Shown here piece after piece: positions 8,152 to 15,670 of a DNA stretch of 64,000 nucleotides (the first letter of the stretch is position 1; every line of letters begins with the position of its first letter). Below the pieces are notes generated by a model. That model ran no database searches, was not told where the DNA came from, and saw only the letters and a program-made list of their open reading frames with translations. Location: assembly GCF_004208635.1 (NCBI RefSeq), contig NZ_CP035806.1:1674001-1738000 (forward strand), written 5' to 3'. A program made the translations under genes and the position numbers. The stretch comes from Leucobacter triazinivorans. GTDB taxonomy: Bacteria > Actinomycetota > Actinomycetes > Actinomycetales > Microbacteriaceae.

Positions 8152-9743
8152 CGCCGGGCCTCCGCCGGCGCCGGGGCGGACGGGACCAGCGGCCCGGCCG
8201 AGTGGTCGCCGCGGATGCGCTTGAGCACCAGCTCGGCGCTGATGAGGCACATCGGCACGCCGACCCCCGGCGCGGTGGTGCCCCCGGCGTAGTAGAGGCC
8301 CGTCACGCGCTTCGACTGGTTCTGCGCGCGGAACAGGGCGCTCTGCCGCAGCACATGGGCGGGGCCGAGCATCCCTCCCATCCACGACGAGTAGTCGCGC
8401 GCGAAGTCGGCCGGGCCGATCGTGTGCCGCACCACGATCCTGCTGCGCAGGTCGGGGATGCCCGCCCAGCGCTCGATCTGCTGCAGCGCCGCATCCGCGA
8501 CCCGCTCGACCGCGCCGTCACCCTCCCCATCGGCGCCGCCGGCGCCGATGGAGGTGTCGGCCGGCACGGGGACGAGCACGAAGAGGTTCTCGTGCCCCTC
8601 CGGCGCGACCGCGGGGTCGGTGGCGCTCGGCCGGCAGACATAGAGCGATGCGGGGTCGGGAATGCGGGCCGCCGGGCCGAAGATCGCGTCGAAGTTGCGC
8701 CCCCAGTCCCGGGTGAAGAAGAGCGAGTGGTGCTCGAGCTCGGGCAGTTCCCCCCGCACGCCGAGGAGCAGGAGGACCGCGCCGGGGCCGCTCTCCGCGT
8801 CGTCCCACCAGCGCTGCGGATAGCTGCGCGCCTCGGCCGGCAGCAGCGCGGTCTCGGTGTGGTGCAGGTCTGCCGCGGAGACCACGACGTTGGCGTGCTC
8901 CACATGCTCGGATCCCGCCCGATCCCGCCACCTCACGCCGCTCGCGACCAGGCCGCCATCGGAGCGACGGGTGAGAATCTCCGAGACGTCGGCACCGGTG
9001 GTGATCTGCACGCCCGCCTCGCGCGCGAGGGCCTCGATGCGCTCCACGAGTCCCCAGAAGCCGCCCATCGGGTACTGCACGCCCTCGTCGAGATCGAGCG
9101 CGCTCATCAGGTGGTACATGGCGGGCGCCCGGCGGGGGTCGGTTCCCAGGAAGACCGCCGGGTATCCGAGCACCTGCCGCAGCATCGGGTCGCTGAAGCG
9201 GCGGGCCACGAAGCGCTCCAGCGAGGTGCCGAGCAGCGATGCGAGGCGCGGCAGTGCGCGCAGCACGGGCCCGGCGAGCAGCGATCGCCACCGGGTGAAG
9301 GGGTTGTAGAGGAAGAAGCGCTCGGCCATGCCGGAGGCCTGTCGGGCCGAGCTCAGGTAGGCGCGCAGCCTGGCGCCGCTGCCGGGCTCGACCTCTTCGA
9401 AGCACTCGACGACGCACTCCAGCCCGTGCGGGATCGTGAGGCGGCGCGCCTCGCCGCTTCCGACCGGTTCGCCGAAGACCCGGTACCCGGGATCGAGCAT
9501 GCGCAGGTCGAGCTGCTGCGACGTCGACGTGCCCAGCATCTCGAAGAAGTGGTCGAAGACTCCGGGCATGAGGTACCAGGACGGGCCGGTGTCGAAGCGG
9601 AACCCGTCGCGTTCGAGGGTACCGGCTCGTCCTCCGACGCGCTCGTTGCGCTCGAAGAGGTGCACGGAGTGCCCCTCGCGCGCGAGGAGCGCGGCCGTCG
9701 CGAGGCCGGCCACCCCTCCGCCGATCACCACGGTGCGGGTCAT
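8148..9743 (-). CDS. crtI: phytoene desaturase
   Basis: A 531-residue flavoprotein. The N-terminal FAD site GGGVAG is at residues 8-13, followed by E30 of the 'LFERNERVGGRAG' strand; the substrate region has 'FDTGPSWYLMPGVFDHFF'. The C-terminus has the CrtI-type bacterial phytoene dehydrogenase motif 'GLYYAGGTTAPGVGVPMCLISAELVLKRI'. It desaturates phytoene stepwise to lycopene at the membrane. Start ATG 9743 overlaps the crtB stop by 3 nt. Length is normal for the family. Confidence 0.96.
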   Translation of the reverse strand: MTRTVVIGGGVAGLATAALLAREGHSVHLFERNERVGGRAGTLERDGFRFDTGPSWYLMPGVFDHFFEMLGTSTSQQLDLRMLDPGYRVFGEPVGSGEARRLTIPHGLECVVECFEEVEPGSGARLRAYLSSARQASGMAERFFLYNPFTRWRSLLAGPVLRALPRLASLLGTSLERFVARRFSDPMLRQVLGYPAVFLGTDPRRAPAMYHLMSALDLDEGVQYPMGGFWGLVERIEALAREAGVQITTGADVSEILTRRSDGGLVASGVRWRDRAGSEHVEHANVVVSAADLHHTETALLPAEARSYPQRWWDDAESGPGAVLLLLGVRGELPELEHHSLFFTRDWGRNFDAIFGPAARIPDPASLYVCRPSATDPAVAPEGHENLFVLVPVPADTSIGAGGADGEGDGAVERVADAALQQIERWAGIPDLRSRIVVRHTIGPADFARDYSSWMGGMLGPAHVLRQSALFRAQNQSKRVTGLYYAGGTTAPGVGVPMCLISAELVLKRIRGDHSAGPLVPSAPAPAEARR

Positions 9744-10717
9744 GTCGCGACCTCCTTCGACGCCGGTCCGTTCGGCTCGAGCACCGACTGCAGCGCGAGC
9801 AGCGCCTTTCGGGGCGCGCCCACGCGCACGCGGCGGCGCGGCAGCAGCTCAGCCGGGGTATCCGCGATGCGGTCCGTCAGTTCGGAGAAGAGCCGCAGCG
9901 CGCAGCCCACGGCGACCCGTGCGTCGCGCGGGAGCAGCGGGAGCGTCGCCGCGGCGTCGGCGAGCTGCTCGCGCACCGTCGCCACCCAGCGCGCCTGCGC
10001 GGCGGCGTCCATCCGCGTGCCCGCGCTGAGATAGTCCCGTCCCAGTCGCTCGCGGTCGTCACCGAGATCCCGCAGAAAGTTGACGTTCTGGAACGCCGCG
10101 CCGAGCCGGCGCGCCCCGTGCTCGAGCACGGCGGCCTCGCGCTCGGAGGGCGCCTCGTCCTTCATGAAGACTCGCAGGCACATGAGGCCGACCACCTCGG
10201 CAGAACCGTAGACGTAGCGCGCGTGGTGCTCGGGGCCGCTCTCGGCGAAGCCGCCGAGCGGGGCGGGCGCGTCGGCGCCGAGCGGAATGCCGCTGCCGAG
10301 CGACGCCCCCGACGGCGCGGCGGCGTTCTCCTCGAGATCCATGCGCATGGAGGCGAAGAAGGGTCCGGTGAGCTCGCCGTCGATCCCCGCGGCGCGCGCC
10401 GTGCCGCAGAACGCCTGCACGACGGGGTTGCTGCTGTACCCCCACTGCGTGGCGCGCTCGGTCTCGCGCTCGAGCTGGTCGAGCAGCTCGTGCTGCTGCG
10501 CGTTCGACAGCCCTGCGCCCTCGGCGGCACCGTCGACGAGCTCGTCGGCGACGCGCACGAGCGCGTAGATGTTGCGGACGTGCACGCGGTGCCTCGGGCC
10601 GAGCAGCCGGGTCGCCAGACCGAACGACGAGGAGTAGGCGGCGATGATCTGCTCGGCGGCGCGCTCCGACGCGCGCGCATATCTCGGGAGCGGAAGGAGG
10701 TGCTCGAGGCCGGACAT
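9740..10717 (-). CDS. crtB: phytoene synthase
   Basis: A 325-residue squalene/phytoene synthase. The first Asp-rich motif DELVD is at 58-62 after 'RNIYALVRVA', and the second is 'NFLRDLGDDRERLGRDYL' near residues 195-212. It condenses two geranylgeranyl diphosphates head to head to phytoene. The start ATG at 10717 shares one base with the crtE stop (TGATG), so it is translated by coupling. GC-rich codon use matches its neighbours. Confidence 0.95.
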   Translation of the reverse strand: MSGLEHLLPLPRYARASERAAEQIIAAYSSSFGLATRLLGPRHRVHVRNIYALVRVADELVDGAAEGAGLSNAQQHELLDQLERETERATQWGYSSNPVVQAFCGTARAAGIDGELTGPFFASMRMDLEENAAAPSGASLGSGIPLGADAPAPLGGFAESGPEHHARYVYGSAEVVGLMCLRVFMKDEAPSEREAAVLEHGARRLGAAFQNVNFLRDLGDDRERLGRDYLSAGTRMDAAAQARWVATVREQLADAAATLPLLPRDARVAVGCALRLFSELTDRIADTPAELLPRRRVRVGAPRKALLALQSVLEPNGPASKEVAT

Positions 10718-11880
10718 CAGAACCTCCGCTTCTCGAGCGACTCCACCAGCCGCAGCAGACGATCGACGAGCGCCGGCGGCAGCGCACCGTCGGTGGTCGA
10801 GACCAGCTCGAGCGCGGCACGCAGATGCTCGTCGACGAGCGAGCGGATGAACTCCTCCGCACCGCAGGCGACGAGCTGGGCGCGGATCGCGGCGCCGTCG
10901 CGATCCGTGAAGTCGGCGGCGCCGAAGCGGGGCTCGATCCCCGGCCAGGCGCTCGTCATTCGGGCGTAGGCGATGATCGCCGTCTCCTTGCCCTCCCGGA
11001 AATCGGAGAAGGGATCCTTGCCGTGCTGGTCGCTCGACGAGAAGGCCGAGAGCAGGTCGTCCTGCAGCTGGAACGCGACGCCGAAGCGCCGCGCGATGGC
11101 CGCGATCGCCGTCTCGGTGCGCGGCACCGCGCCGGCGAGCACGGCAGCCGCGCGAAGCGGCAGCTCGAAGGTGTAGGTCGCTGTCTTGAGCCTCGTCATC
11201 TCGAGCACGGCGCTCAGCTCCGCAGGCATGATGCCGTCGCTCAAACCGACGTCGGCGCACTCGCCGACGATCGACTCGGTGATCGTGTGATCGAGCAGAT
11301 CGAGCAGCCGGAGCCGCAATTCCTCCGGGAGCGGTTCTCGGGCGAAGACCTGGTGCACGAGCGAGAGCATGGCGTCGCCCACCAGGATGCCGCTGCTGCG
11401 GGCCCAGTGGAGCGGGCCGCCGGCCCCTCCCCGCGGGGCCTGCCCGTCGCCGTCGACGGCCTCCTGCCGCCGCAGCAGCTCTCCGATGAGATTGGGGGTG
11501 CCCCTCCGCAGCAGATCCTCGTCGATCACGTCGTCGTGGAGCAGAAAGGAGAAGTGCAGGATCTCGATGGCCGCCGCGATGCGGAGGGCCGACTCCCGGC
11601 GCTCAGAGCCCCGGAGCTGCGGCGCGGCGAGGGCGTCGAAGGCGTCGACCAGCAGCCGCGGCCGCAGGAGCTTGCCGCCCTGCGCGCACCGCGATGCCGC
11701 CTCCCAGACCTCGGCGTAGGTCGGCCCGTAGGCCGCCGCGCGCGCCGCGCGCCGGTCGAGCAGCTCGCGGATCTCGCGCTCGATCTCCTCCCGCGGCTCG
11801 AGTGCGCTGGGCGTCGCGGCGCGCGCTGCATCCTCGAGCGTCGCGAGACCGGCCCCTGCGGTGCGCTGCTCGCCCGCCAT
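10717..11880 (-). CDS. crtE: geranylgeranyl diphosphate synthase
   Basis: A 387-residue polyprenyl synthetase. The first Asp-rich motif HDDVID begins at H115 (D116, D117, D120) and the second, 'QLQDDLL', is near residue 274; both bind Mg-diphosphate. It makes GGPP, the substrate of CrtB. The start is ATG 11880 with AGGGAGG 6 nt upstream; an upstream in-frame TTG is less likely. It is the first gene of the leftward operon and faces crtR across 111 nt. In C. glutamicum the divergent regulator CrtR senses GGPP, so product-level control is plausible here. Confidence 0.95.
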   Translation of the reverse strand: MAGEQRTAGAGLATLEDAARAATPSALEPREEIEREIRELLDRRAARAAAYGPTYAEVWEAASRCAQGGKLLRPRLLVDAFDALAAPQLRGSERRESALRIAAAIEILHFSFLLHDDVIDEDLLRRGTPNLIGELLRRQEAVDGDGQAPRGGAGGPLHWARSSGILVGDAMLSLVHQVFAREPLPEELRLRLLDLLDHTITESIVGECADVGLSDGIMPAELSAVLEMTRLKTATYTFELPLRAAAVLAGAVPRTETAIAAIARRFGVAFQLQDDLLSAFSSSDQHGKDPFSDFREGKETAIIAYARMTSAWPGIEPRFGAADFTDRDGAAIRAQLVACGAEEFIRSLVDEHLRAALELVSTTDGALPPALVDRLLRLVESLEKRRF

Positions 11881-11991
11881 CGCAACCTCCCTTGGGTTTA
11901 TAATCAACTCACGGTAATATTATCCATAGATAACTTAATATCTGAGAGGATACTATCTACCCGAACGGTTGAGCAACCTTAGGATGGTGGA
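11881..11991. promoter_or_regulatory. crtE/crtR divergent promoter and operator region
   Basis: AT-rich 111-nt gap with nested inverted repeats: AGATA-n6-TATCT at 11928-11943, and TAGATA (11927-11932) facing TATCTA (11954-11959). A TAATATTA palindrome lies at 11915-11922. The crtE Shine-Dalgarno is at its left end and the TAGGAT box of crtR at its right end. A MarR dimer bound here could block both promoters. Confidence 0.6.
11980..11985 (+). promoter_or_regulatory. -10 box (TAGGAT) of crtR
   Basis: TAGGAT ends 6 nt before the GTG start at 11992, the spacing expected for a leaderless transcript. Confidence 0.45.
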
Positions 11992-12579
11992 GTGCACAAG
12001 AGCGAGGAGACGCGGGGCGAGGATCAGATCGCCGCGAATCTCTATGCCTTCAGCGCCTCGACCGGGCCCGCGCGGCTCCCGGAGACCGAACACCTCACCG
12101 AGCGGGATCTCGCCGAGATCGGCGACCTCATGAACTCGCTCGCCCGGCTGCGCGAGGCCGAACTCGCGCTGTCGGAGGCCTCGAGGAAGTACATGCAACT
12201 GAGCACGCAGGACATGCGGGCACTGCACTATCTGATCGTCGCGCAGCGACAGAGCCGCAGTGTCACCCCGAGCATGATCGCGCGACACCTGCGCATCTCC
12301 GCGGCGTCGACGACCAAGCTGCTGAGCCGCCTCGAGAAGGGCGGGCACGTCGTGCGGCACATCCACCCCACGGATCGACGGGCCTTCGTCATCGAGATCA
12401 CGCCCGAGACCGCCGCCTCTGCGCAGGAGACCGTCGGGAAGATCCAGTCGCGGCGCTTCTCATCGGCGGCACGCCTGACGAGCGACGAGCGCGCGGTGGT
12501 GCAGCGGTTCCTCGACGACATGACCGAGCAGATCTCGCTGCGCAACGCCCCCTGGGCGCAAGAGCCCGATCCCGCATAG
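11992..12579 (+). CDS. crtR: MarR-family regulator of the carotenoid operon (CrtR-like)
   Basis: A 195-residue protein. A winged-helix core runs about residues 60-150: 'LSTQDMRALHYLIVA', recognition part 'TPSMIARHLRISAASTTKLLSRLEKGGHV', and wing 'RHIHPTDRRAFVIEITPE'. The ~55-residue N-terminal extension lacks an obvious domain. Start is GTG 11992; an ATG at 11984 is out of frame. Divergent position against crtE is the same as for C. glutamicum CrtR, a GGPP-responsive repressor, which supports the name; ligand and target are inferred. Confidence 0.8.
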   Translation: MHKSEETRGEDQIAANLYAFSASTGPARLPETEHLTERDLAEIGDLMNSLARLREAELALSEASRKYMQLSTQDMRALHYLIVAQRQSRSVTPSMIARHLRISAASTTKLLSRLEKGGHVVRHIHPTDRRAFVIEITPETAASAQETVGKIQSRRFSSAARLTSDERAVVQRFLDDMTEQISLRNAPWAQEPDPA

Positions 12580-12605
12580 CGCGACCTGCGCCGCAGCTGT
12601 CGAGA

Positions 12606-12618
12606 CCCCGACTCGGGG
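12606..12618. terminator. short hairpin, possible shared terminator
   Basis: CCCCG-act-CGGGG lies between the convergent crtR and desaturase stops. The stem is short and no T-run follows, so support is weak. Confidence 0.25.
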
Positions 12619-12683
12619 GCGGCGTGCGCCGGCGACCGCGCGCGGGATCCTGCGCCGCGGCGCACGCTCGCCGCGGCAGCGAT

Positions 12684-13796
12684 TCAGCGGGCGCGGCCGT
12701 ACTGCGCCGCGATCGGGCAATCGAACGGGTCGCGCGCGGCGAGCCCGACACGGTTGAGGTACTCGATCACGATCGCGTACGAACGCCAGAGCGAGGTCTC
12801 GGTGTAGGGCACATCGAGCGTGCGACAGTGCTCGCGGACGATCTTGCGCGCCCGGGCGAGATGCGGGCGCGCCATGCTCGGGAAGAGATGGTGCTCGACC
12901 TGGTAGTTGAGGCCGCCCATGAGCCAGGTCGCCCACCAGCCGCCCCGGATGTTGCGCGAGGTGCGCACCTGCTTGGTGAAGAAGTCGAGTTTCGCATCGT
13001 GCGCGATCACGGGCATGCCCTTGTGGTTCGGGGCGAATGAGGCTCCCATGTAGACGCCGAACACGGCGAGTTGCACCCCGATGAAGGCGAACGCCATGCC
13101 GGGCGGCAGCAGCAGGAACACCGGCACGAGCACCACCGCGAAGCGTGCGGCGATGATCCCGATCTCCGTCCAGCGGCCCGTCACCGGCCCGCGGCCGAAG
13201 AGATGCTTGAAGCTGTGGACGTGGAGGTTGAGCCCTTCGAGGGTCAGCAGGGGGAAGAACAGCCATCCCTGCCATCGCGTGATCGCGCGTCGCAGCCCGC
13301 GGGCCTCGACGGCATCCTCTTCGACGAACGAGATCGTGTCGACCTCGATGTCGGGATCCTTGCCGATGCGGTTCGGATTGGAGTGGTGGCGGGAGTGCTT
13401 GGAATCCCACCACGAGTAGCTCATGCCGATGAGCCCCGCGAGCACGCGGGAGAGGCGGTCGTTCGCGGGCCCGAGTGCGAGGATCTGCCGGTGCGCCGCC
13501 TCGTGCGCGAGAAACGCGATCTGCGTGAAGATGATGCCGAGGGCGCCGGCGATGAGGAGCTGGAACCAGCTGTCTCCGAGCAGGATGAAGCCGGTGATCG
13601 CACCGCCGAGGGCGACGGCGATCGCCACGCCGACCCAGGTGTAGAACCCGGGCGCACGGCGCAGCAGACCCGACTCTCGAACCACCTGCGAGACGCGGGT
13701 GTAGGCCTTCGCGATCGGCGGGAAATCGCCGGATCGGGCCCTCGTCGGTCGGAGCGGCCCGAGTCCGTCCAGCGTCTGGGGGAGAGCGGTCGTCAT
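12684..13796 (-). CDS. membrane fatty acid desaturase
   Basis: A 370-residue di-iron desaturase with the three histidine boxes: HEAAH near 120, 'HSRHHSNPN' near 155, and 'QVEHHLFP' near 310. Pairs of membrane helices separate them. The QVEHH third box is typical of acyl-CoA or acyl-lipid desaturases acting on membrane lipids, often cold-induced. Start ATG 13796 gives a normal length; only a weak CAGGTG lies upstream. A 30-nt near-perfect palindrome about 90 nt upstream probably overlaps its promoter. The regiospecificity cannot be inferred. Confidence 0.9.
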   Translation of the reverse strand: MTTALPQTLDGLGPLRPTRARSGDFPPIAKAYTRVSQVVRESGLLRRAPGFYTWVGVAIAVALGGAITGFILLGDSWFQLLIAGALGIIFTQIAFLAHEAAHRQILALGPANDRLSRVLAGLIGMSYSWWDSKHSRHHSNPNRIGKDPDIEVDTISFVEEDAVEARGLRRAITRWQGWLFFPLLTLEGLNLHVHSFKHLFGRGPVTGRWTEIGIIAARFAVVLVPVFLLLPPGMAFAFIGVQLAVFGVYMGASFAPNHKGMPVIAHDAKLDFFTKQVRTSRNIRGGWWATWLMGGLNYQVEHHLFPSMARPHLARARKIVREHCRTLDVPYTETSLWRSYAIVIEYLNRVGLAARDPFDCPIAAQYGRAR

Positions 13797-13883
13797 GCGC
13801 GGCACCTGTTTCGTCGTGAACCGCGTGCGACGCGATCCGGTGAAGCCAAGGGCAACTGCCGATCGCTGTCTCCACGCTATCCG

Positions 13884-13913
13884 GTCGACCATGCAGGGAC
13901 CTGCATGGTCGAC
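13884..13913. promoter_or_regulatory. 30-nt palindrome upstream of desaturase gene
   Basis: Perfect 14-bp arms beginning GTCGACCATGCAGG are separated by 2 nt. On the minus strand a GGATAGCGT-type -10 region follows, so the palindrome lies near the -35 position of the desaturase promoter. It could be an operator for a dimeric repressor or an RNA hairpin. Confidence 0.5.
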
Positions 13914-13960
13914 GATGCGCAGGAGTCTCCCAGTCCCAGACGTTGCGGCGGGGCGACTCG

Positions 13961-13997
13961 CGGGTGCGCAGCAGCCGCAACGGCAGCCGCGCACCCG
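13961..13997. repeat. inverted repeat with 9-bp arms
   Basis: CGGGTGCGC at 13961-13969 pairs with GCGCACCCG at 13989-13997. It lies in the non-coding stretch between the desaturase promoter and the tRNA-Ser terminator; function unknown. Confidence 0.35.
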
Positions 13998-14017
13998 CAA
14001 CGGCGGGGCGACACCGC

Positions 14018-14063
14018 AGAAGCCCCGGCTCCCCTGGCGCGCGCCTGGGAAGCCGGGGCTTCT
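14018..14063 (-). terminator. strong hairpin downstream of tRNA-Ser
   Basis: Perfect 13-bp arms AGAAGCCCCGGCT / AGCCGGGGCTTCT with a 20-nt loop that can pair further. It lies just after the 3' end of the leftward tRNA and before the desaturase promoter. No long T-run follows, as is common in actinobacteria. Confidence 0.75.
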
Positions 14064-14080
14064 GGTGTTGCTCGATCTGG

Positions 14081-14168
14081 CGGAGACGGGGGGATTTGAA
14101 CCCCCGGTCGAGTTAACCCCGACCCTTCATTAGCAGTGAAGTCCGTTCGGCCGCTCCGGCACGTCTCC
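14081..14168 (-). tRNA. tRNA-Ser (anticodon GCT)
   Basis: Read on the minus strand it starts GGAGACG and ends CGTCTCC-G, giving a 7-bp acceptor stem. The anticodon loop CTGCTAA carries GCT. A long variable arm typical of tRNA-Ser and a T-loop with GTTCAAATC follow. CCA appears to be encoded (14078-14080). Confidence 0.96.
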
Positions 14169-14266
14169 ATACGCGAACAACGTCATCCATTCTAACCGGA
14201 CGACGGGCCCCGCAGGAAATCGTGGGATCCCGGTGCGCGCCGGATCCGTGCGACTCGCGCCGGGCG

Positions 14267-15541
14267 TCAGAAGACGGTTCGGCCCGCCGAGCAGGTCGCC
14301 GTGCCCGCGTCCTGCCCCGTGATGCCCTCTGGCAGCACGACCGCTCCGCTCTCGTCCACGGCCGGCGCCTCGGCGTCGACGGGGGCGTTCGGATCGGCCG
14401 GCGTCTCGGCGGGCACCTCCTCCGCGGGTGCCGCCGGATCGGCTGCGGCCTCCTCGCCCTCCGCGACCGCACCCTCGCCGGTGCCCGCCACCGAGAAGGG
14501 CTTGCCCTGCTCGAGCACGTCGAACAGCAGCTGCGCGTTGGCGTAGTCCGGGGTGAGGCGACCCTCCTGATACGGGTGGGTGAACGACGGGTACTGCACG
14601 AAATTGATGCGGTCGAGGTCGATGTCCTTGACAGTGCCGGCGACGGCCTGCATGAACTGCACGCTCGCCATGCTGCTGGAGAGCGTCATGTTGTCGACGC
14701 CCGCCTTGGCGAGCCCGTAGACCTTCACCGGGTCCGAGAGAGTCTCGGCGCTCTTCAGCTCGCGCACCAGCGACGACATGAAGACCTGCTGATTGCTGAT
14801 GCGGCTCGTATCGCCGCCGTCGCCCACGCCGTGGCGGGTGCGCAGGAACTGCAGTGCGTCGTTGCCCTGGAGGGTCACCTCGCCGGCGGGAAGGTCGAGG
14901 CCGGTGTGCTCGTCGACGATCGGCTGGGCGAGGCAGACCTCGACTCCGCCGATGGCGTTGGAGATGCCGATCACACCGTCGAAGGTCACGAGCCCCGCAT
15001 AGGGGATGCTCATGCCCGTGAGCGATTCGATCGTGCGCACGGTGCACGGCAGACCGCCGTACATCATGGTGCTGTTGAGCTGCTGCTCGCTCATCGCCGG
15101 GTAGTAGTCGGGCTGACCGTCATCGCTGGGACAGCTCGGGATCGGGAGCATGAGGTCTCTGGGGAAACTCACGACCGTGGCATTCTGGTGGTCGGCGGAC
15201 ACGTGCAGCATGAGGGTGACGTCGTTGAGCTCGCCCTCCTCGCCGTCCTGATAGCTCTGGCCCTCGCGGGAGTCGGATCCGACGAGCAGGATGGTGAGCG
15301 CGCCGTCGATGGACTGGTCGCCCGCGCCCACCGCGTCGGCGCTGGGGCCCAGCTCGACCGTGCGCACATCGGAGACCAGCCCCCACAGCGCATAGGTGAC
15401 CGTCGCCACCCCGCTCAGCGCGACCACGATCGCTGTGGTGAGCAGTACGCGCAACGCATTGCCCCAGGCGCTCGAGCGTCGCAGCCTGCCGTGACGCACC
15501 GAGGTGGAGCGATCCACCCCTGCGGCGAGTTTCTTGGCCAT
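14267..15541 (-). CDS. LytR-CpsA-Psr (LCP) family wall glycopolymer transferase
   Basis: A 424-residue membrane-anchored protein: a basic N-terminal tail, one transmembrane helix near 30-52, then the LCP domain with 'ILLVGSDSRE', 'DVTLMLHVSADHQNATVVSFPRDL' (the conserved Arg), 'GVIGISNAIGGVEVCL' and 'LQFLRTRHGVGDGGDTSRISNQQVF'. The C-terminal ~60 residues are Ala/Pro/Glu-rich and probably disordered. LCP enzymes move undecaprenyl-linked polymers such as arabinogalactan or teichoic acid to peptidoglycan outside the membrane. Start ATG 15541 follows GGGAAGC. Confidence 0.92.
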   Translation of the reverse strand: MAKKLAAGVDRSTSVRHGRLRRSSAWGNALRVLLTTAIVVALSGVATVTYALWGLVSDVRTVELGPSADAVGAGDQSIDGALTILLVGSDSREGQSYQDGEEGELNDVTLMLHVSADHQNATVVSFPRDLMLPIPSCPSDDGQPDYYPAMSEQQLNSTMMYGGLPCTVRTIESLTGMSIPYAGLVTFDGVIGISNAIGGVEVCLAQPIVDEHTGLDLPAGEVTLQGNDALQFLRTRHGVGDGGDTSRISNQQVFMSSLVRELKSAETLSDPVKVYGLAKAGVDNMTLSSSMASVQFMQAVAGTVKDIDLDRINFVQYPSFTHPYQEGRLTPDYANAQLLFDVLEQGKPFSVAGTGEGAVAEGEEAAADPAAPAEEVPAETPADPNAPVDAEAPAVDESGAVVLPEGITGQDAGTATCSAGRTVF

Positions 15542-15670
15542 ACAGCTTCCCGTGATTCCCTGCGAGTCGCGACGGCCGCGCTCGACGATATCGCCTCAAT
15601 CTACCCGAGGCTACTGTGTGCCCCCTTGGAGAGCGTCGCGCTTCTGCGGCGCGCGGAAGAGCAGCGGATC

